From Rhipicephalus microplus (taxonomy: Eukaryota > Arthropoda > Arachnida > Ixodida > Ixodidae): a stretch of DNA of 64,000 nt. Both the position numbers and the translations under genes were made by a program. The notes under the pieces were generated by a model. That model saw only the letters and a list, made by a program, of their open reading frames with translations, was not told where the DNA came from and made no database searches. The stretch lies in assembly GCF_043290135.1 (NCBI RefSeq), contig NC_134710.1:283989276-284053275 (forward strand), given 5' to 3'. Shown one piece after another: positions 60,827 to 64,000 of the stretch (positions within the stretch are counted from its first letter, which is position 1; every line of letters starts with the position of its first letter).

Positions 60827-60850
60827 AATCAAGAAAAGGCATGCAGAAAA

Positions 60851-61262
60851 CTGCGGACGGAAGATCGACTTCTGTGGATCCGGGATCAGCAGAAGGAGAC
60901 CTCGTGGCTCCGGGAGGCACAACCGTCGCAGTAACGGCATGAAGTTTTGGACGACTCCAGGAAACTAAGGACGAGCAGCAGAAGGCAGACCAGACGATCT
61001 GGGATCGGCGGTCCTGTGAACGTGGCTCTGGGAGACACGTCCTTCGCCAGCTCGAGGTTGGAAGTAGCTGCGGACGGAAGATCGACTTCTGCGGATCCGG
61101 GATCGGCAGAGCGAGACTTCGTGGCTCCGGGAGGCACAACCGTCGCAGTAACGACTACCGGAAACTAAGGACGAGCAGCAGAAGGCAGACCCGACGATCT
61201 GGGATCGGCGGACCTGGGAACGTGGCTCCGGGAGACACGGCCTTCGGCAGCTCGAGGTTAGG
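60851..61262 (+). repeat. Two ~200-bp direct repeats in the retroelement leader
   Basis: Copy 1 begins at 60851 and copy 2 at 61068, both with CTGCGGACGGAAGATCGACT. They share CGTGGCTCCGGGAGGCACAA, AACTAAGGACGAGCAGCAGA and GCTCGAGGTT. The second copy lacks about 20 bp. Copy 2 ends in TTAG|GTGAGT (61262-61267), a near-consensus splice donor that copy 1 lacks. Confidence 0.9.
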
Positions 61263-61388
61263 TGAGTGCTTGAGCGATCACGTTTTGCCGGACGATAAGA
61301 ACAGGGTTCTATCGGGCAATTGGCTCTGAAGGGCCGCCACAAGTGGGCGGTGAATATTGCAGAAGTATTGGTTGGCTCTTGTGAAGAT

Positions 61389-64000
61389 ATGGATATCGGA
61401 GTGTTAAAGAAAGAAGAGCTGTTGCTGTTAGCAGTAGAGCTCAGCTTGGATATCAATAGCAGGTTAAGGAAGCCCGAAATTCGCAGTGCGATAATCGAAG
61501 GGGGTTTCGAGGAGGACGAGCTCAGCGAGGCCTGGGAAAAGATATGTGAGGAGAAGAAACAAAGGGAGGAAGAAAAGAGGGAAAGAGCGGAAGAGAAGGA
61601 AAGGCAGGAAAGGAGAGAACAAAGACAGGCCGAAATTGAGCTCGAGAGAATAAAGCTAGAGCAGGCGAGATTAGCACGCAGTGCAGATGCGGCGCCGCCG
61701 CATACTGAGAACCTGAAGATGACGAGTTTGCTTCAGCCGTACAAAACAGGCGAGGACATTGGTCTCTACCTGATTAATTTTGAACGGATCTGTGAGAAAC
61801 ATTCATTTCACCAGGACACCTGGCCAGAGCGGTTGCTTGCGTTGTTACCGGGTGAGGCCTCGCAGGTCGTGGCCAGACTGAGCGCAGCCGAGGCAGGCGT
61901 ATACAGTTCAGTGAAGTCGACATTACTCGCAAAATACAGGCTCTCCACAGAGGAATTTCGGAGGAGATTTAGACGGGAAAGAAAGAAGCCTGGTGAAAGC
62001 TTTGTTGAGTTTGCGTGTAGCCTGAGTGATAATTTTTCAGAGTGGGTGAAAGGAGCAGGTGCGGATAACTTAAGTAAACTGAGGGATCTAATTTGTTTGG
62101 AGCAGTTTTATGACACCCTGCCGGATAACGTGCGCCTGTGGGTCAAGGATAGGCAGGAAGGTGTGTCTGTTAGGAGTGCAGCACAGCTTGCCGACGAGTA
62201 CGTGGCCAGTCGAGGCTTCAGGACCCCGATCAACAGCGCACATCACTATCAAAGGCCTGCACCACGGCCCCAAGCTTACACTCGAGGACCGCAAAGCGCA
62301 ACAAAAGAGCGAGAGGAAACTAATCAAAATTCGGCGCGTGCTGAAGGCAAGCTGAAAGAGCAGGAAAAGAACAGAAAGGAGGTCAGAAATCATTTAGAAG
62401 AGTTAGAGTCGCGAGCTAAGGCGCTATGTTTCAAGTGCAACGAAACAGGTCACTTTGCCCGAAACTGCTCAAAAGGTAGGCCAGTGTTTGCTTGCGTAAG
62501 CGATCACCCGAGTAACCTAGATCTTTTGAAACCTTACACGACAGATTTAATGGTTAATGACAAAAGGTGTAGGGTACTCAGAGACTCCGCGGCCACTATG
62601 GACGTAGTCCATCCGAACTACGTAAAAAGTGAAGACTACTTATCCGAATGCGCGTGGATAAGACAGGCCGTCAGCGAAGATTCAGTGTGTTTACCTATGG
62701 CAAAGGTACACATTCGGGGTCCTTTTGGAGCGATCGAGACAGTAGCAGCAGTCTCCCGTGGGCTACCAGAGGGCTACCCGTACCTTTTCTCGAACAGCTC
62801 GGAGTCACTACTCAACGACAGGGGGTGCACTTTTGCTGATGCCCAGGTCATGGCTTTGACGAGATCGAAAGCACGCGTATTGGCTCAGCAGCTGCGTTAC
62901 GGGGAAGGGGAAGGTGCCAAAGCGAAAGAGTTAACAACTGAATCCGAAGAAGTTAAGCCCGACGAGGCACTTATCCCTATTCCTCCGACCGAAAATCCGG
63001 AAAATGGTCAGATTAAGAAGCCGATAATTGAGAAAAGAAAGAAACCTTCGAAAGGAAAAGATCATAGTTTGCAGGGGTCCGTGTTGGCCCCAATCTCGCA
63101 CAGCTACGAGCGCATGCTAGGGGTTGACAGGGAAGCGTTACGGCTGTCTCAGAAAACTGACCCTAGTATAGCGGTTATGAACAACGGAAACAGTGAAGGT
63201 GTTTCGTCAAGAAACATCTCTTTCGAAGTGAGGAACGGTATCCTATATCGTAAATACCGAGATAGGCGAGGGCAGTGCTACGATCAATTGGTGGTGCCAT
63301 CACCATACCGCAAGGACCTACTCAGTCTTTGTCACGATCACTCATGGGCAGGACACCTGGGCATAAATAAAACCAAGAAAAGATTGCTACAGGAATTTTA
63401 TTGGCCGGGGTGTTTCAGGGACGTGCAGAATTTCGTGAAGACTTGTGACGCTTGCCAGAGAGCCGGTAGGTCTAACGACAAATGGAAGGCCCCGATGGTA
63501 AAAGTGCCCATTATTTCTGAGCCCTTCCGCAGAGTTGTTGTAGATTTGGTGGGGCCGTTGCCGAAAACAAGTGCGGGGAACAGATACATTCTCACACTAT
63601 TGTGTCCTGCAACGAAGTTCCCCGAGGCGGTGCCCTTACAGGAGGCAACTTCGGTCGAGGTAGTCGATGCGTTGCTTTCTATATTTTCGCGCCTCGGTTT
63701 CCCTGCCGAAATGCAATCGGATCAGGGAACCGTTTTCACGAGTGCTCTCACGACCATGTTTCTCGAGAAATGTGGCGTTAAAATTTTGCATAGCTCGGTT
63801 TACCACCCACAAAGCAACAGTGTGGAGAGATGGCATGCTACCCTAAAAAAAGTATTGAGAGCTGTTTGCCATGAAAGGAAGTGTGATTGGGATGGTTGTT
63901 TACCGGGCACGCTATTTGCGTTGCGCACAGTGCCACACGAGGGAACCGGGTTCGCACCGGCAGAGCTGGTGTATGGCCGGAATCTTCGAGGTCCGCTGAG
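61389..64000 (+). CDS. Gag-protease-integrase polyprotein of an integrase-first Ty3/gypsy element (5' part)
   Basis: One uninterrupted frame of 870 codons runs off the window end. Order: a charged Glu/Lys/Arg-rich, probably coiled-coil N-terminus (about residues 50-105); a retroviral-type Gag core (about 111-275, LLQPYKTGEDIGLYL to DEYVASRG); a CCHC zinc knuckle C347-C350-H355-C360 (CFKCNETGHFARNC) for RNA binding; an aspartic-protease-like region with D399-S-A in place of the usual D-S/T-G; a ~200-residue linker; and integrase. The integrase has the H2C2 zinc domain (H651, H656, C686, C689) and catalytic residues D719, D778 and E813, followed by a FALRTVPHEGTGFAPAELVYG block. Only 34 residues separate D778 and E813, one fewer than the usual 35. 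No YxDD reverse transcriptase or RNase H lies between protease and integrase, which fits the Gmr1-like pol order. The first ATG is at 61389; the frame is open from 61299, so a non-ATG or spliced start is also possible. Absence of stops or frameshifts suggests a young copy. Confidence 0.9.
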   Translation, partial: MDIGVLKKEELLLLAVELSLDINSRLRKPEIRSAIIEGGFEEDELSEAWEKICEEKKQREEEKRERAEEKERQERREQRQAEIELERIKLEQARLARSADAAPPHTENLKMTSLLQPYKTGEDIGLYLINFERICEKHSFHQDTWPERLLALLPGEASQVVARLSAAEAGVYSSVKSTLLAKYRLSTEEFRRRFRRERKKPGESFVEFACSLSDNFSEWVKGAGADNLSKLRDLICLEQFYDTLPDNVRLWVKDRQEGVSVRSAAQLADEYVASRGFRTPINSAHHYQRPAPRPQAYTRGPQSATKEREETNQNSARAEGKLKEQEKNRKEVRNHLEELESRAKALCFKCNETGHFARNCSKGRPVFACVSDHPSNLDLLKPYTTDLMVNDKRCRVLRDSAATMDVVHPNYVKSEDYLSECAWIRQAVSEDSVCLPMAKVHIRGPFGAIETVAAVSRGLPEGYPYLFSNSSESLLNDRGCTFADAQVMALTRSKARVLAQQLRYGEGEGAKAKELTTESEEVKPDEALIPIPPTENPENGQIKKPIIEKRKKPSKGKDHSLQGSVLAPISHSYERMLGVDREALRLSQKTDPSIAVMNNGNSEGVSSRNISFEVRNGILYRKYRDRRGQCYDQLVVPSPYRKDLLSLCHDHSWAGHLGINKTKKRLLQEFYWPGCFRDVQNFVKTCDACQRAGRSNDKWKAPMVKVPIISEPFRRVVVDLVGPLPKTSAGNRYILTLLCPATKFPEAVPLQEATSVEVVDALLSIFSRLGFPAEMQSDQGTVFTSALTTMFLEKCGVKILHSSVYHPQSNSVERWHATLKKVLRAVCHERKCDWDGCLPGTLFALRTVPHEGTGFAPAELVYGRNLRGPL

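Overview
The window reads as nuclear DNA of a hard tick (Ixodidae, probably a metastriate such as Rhipicephalus, Dermacentor or Hyalomma). The main reason is a dense scatter of about a dozen copies of a tRNA-derived SINE with the head, body and tail of the tick Ruka family. This is combined with very long intergenic distances, no CpG depletion, many microsatellites and unusually many long G or C homopolymers. Species cannot be resolved from the sequence alone.

Layout. 1-17.4 kb: gene-poor, with a solo-like LTR (1304-1986), Ruka-type SINEs at 4.1, 5.2 and 6.6 kb, three related copies of a (GACA)n/poly(A)-ended repeat (10.2, 11.6, and again at 53.4-55 kb), a MITE-like element holding a 62-bp perfect palindrome (12.36-12.77 kb), and a ~235-bp inverted repeat whose arms carry degenerate hammerhead-like cores (16.62-16.86 kb). 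17.45-20.0 kb: the only convincing host protein-coding stretch, an open frame of 593 codons from its first ATG, built from three ~171-183-residue tandem repeats, with a TATA box upstream and a polyadenylation signal downstream. 20-60 kb: no supportable host gene, but many SINE insertions (several with clean target-site duplications), a small fold-back element, the 3' tail of a non-LTR retrotransposon (36.5-37.05 kb), large (AT)n, (CA)n and (AAT)n microsatellites, and a 131-bp almost perfect palindrome at 58.17-58.30 kb.

60.2-64.0 kb: the 5' part of an apparently intact LTR retrotransposon that runs off the window end. In order it has a 5' LTR, a primer-binding site matching a tRNA-Leu 3' end, a leader with two ~200-bp direct repeats, then one uninterrupted 870-codon frame coding for Gag, a CCHC zinc knuckle, an aspartic-protease-like segment and an integrase. 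The integrase follows the protease directly with no reverse transcriptase between them. This is the inverted pol order of Gmr1-like Ty3/gypsy elements; reverse transcriptase and RNase H would be expected just downstream of the window.

The genes do not form a pathway. The window is an accessory, transposon-rich stretch with one repeat-rich tick protein gene. The most unusual items are the integrase-first retroelement, the tandem-repeat protein whose small N-terminal repeat begins upstream of its first ATG, the hammerhead-like inverted repeat, and the two near-perfect palindromes.
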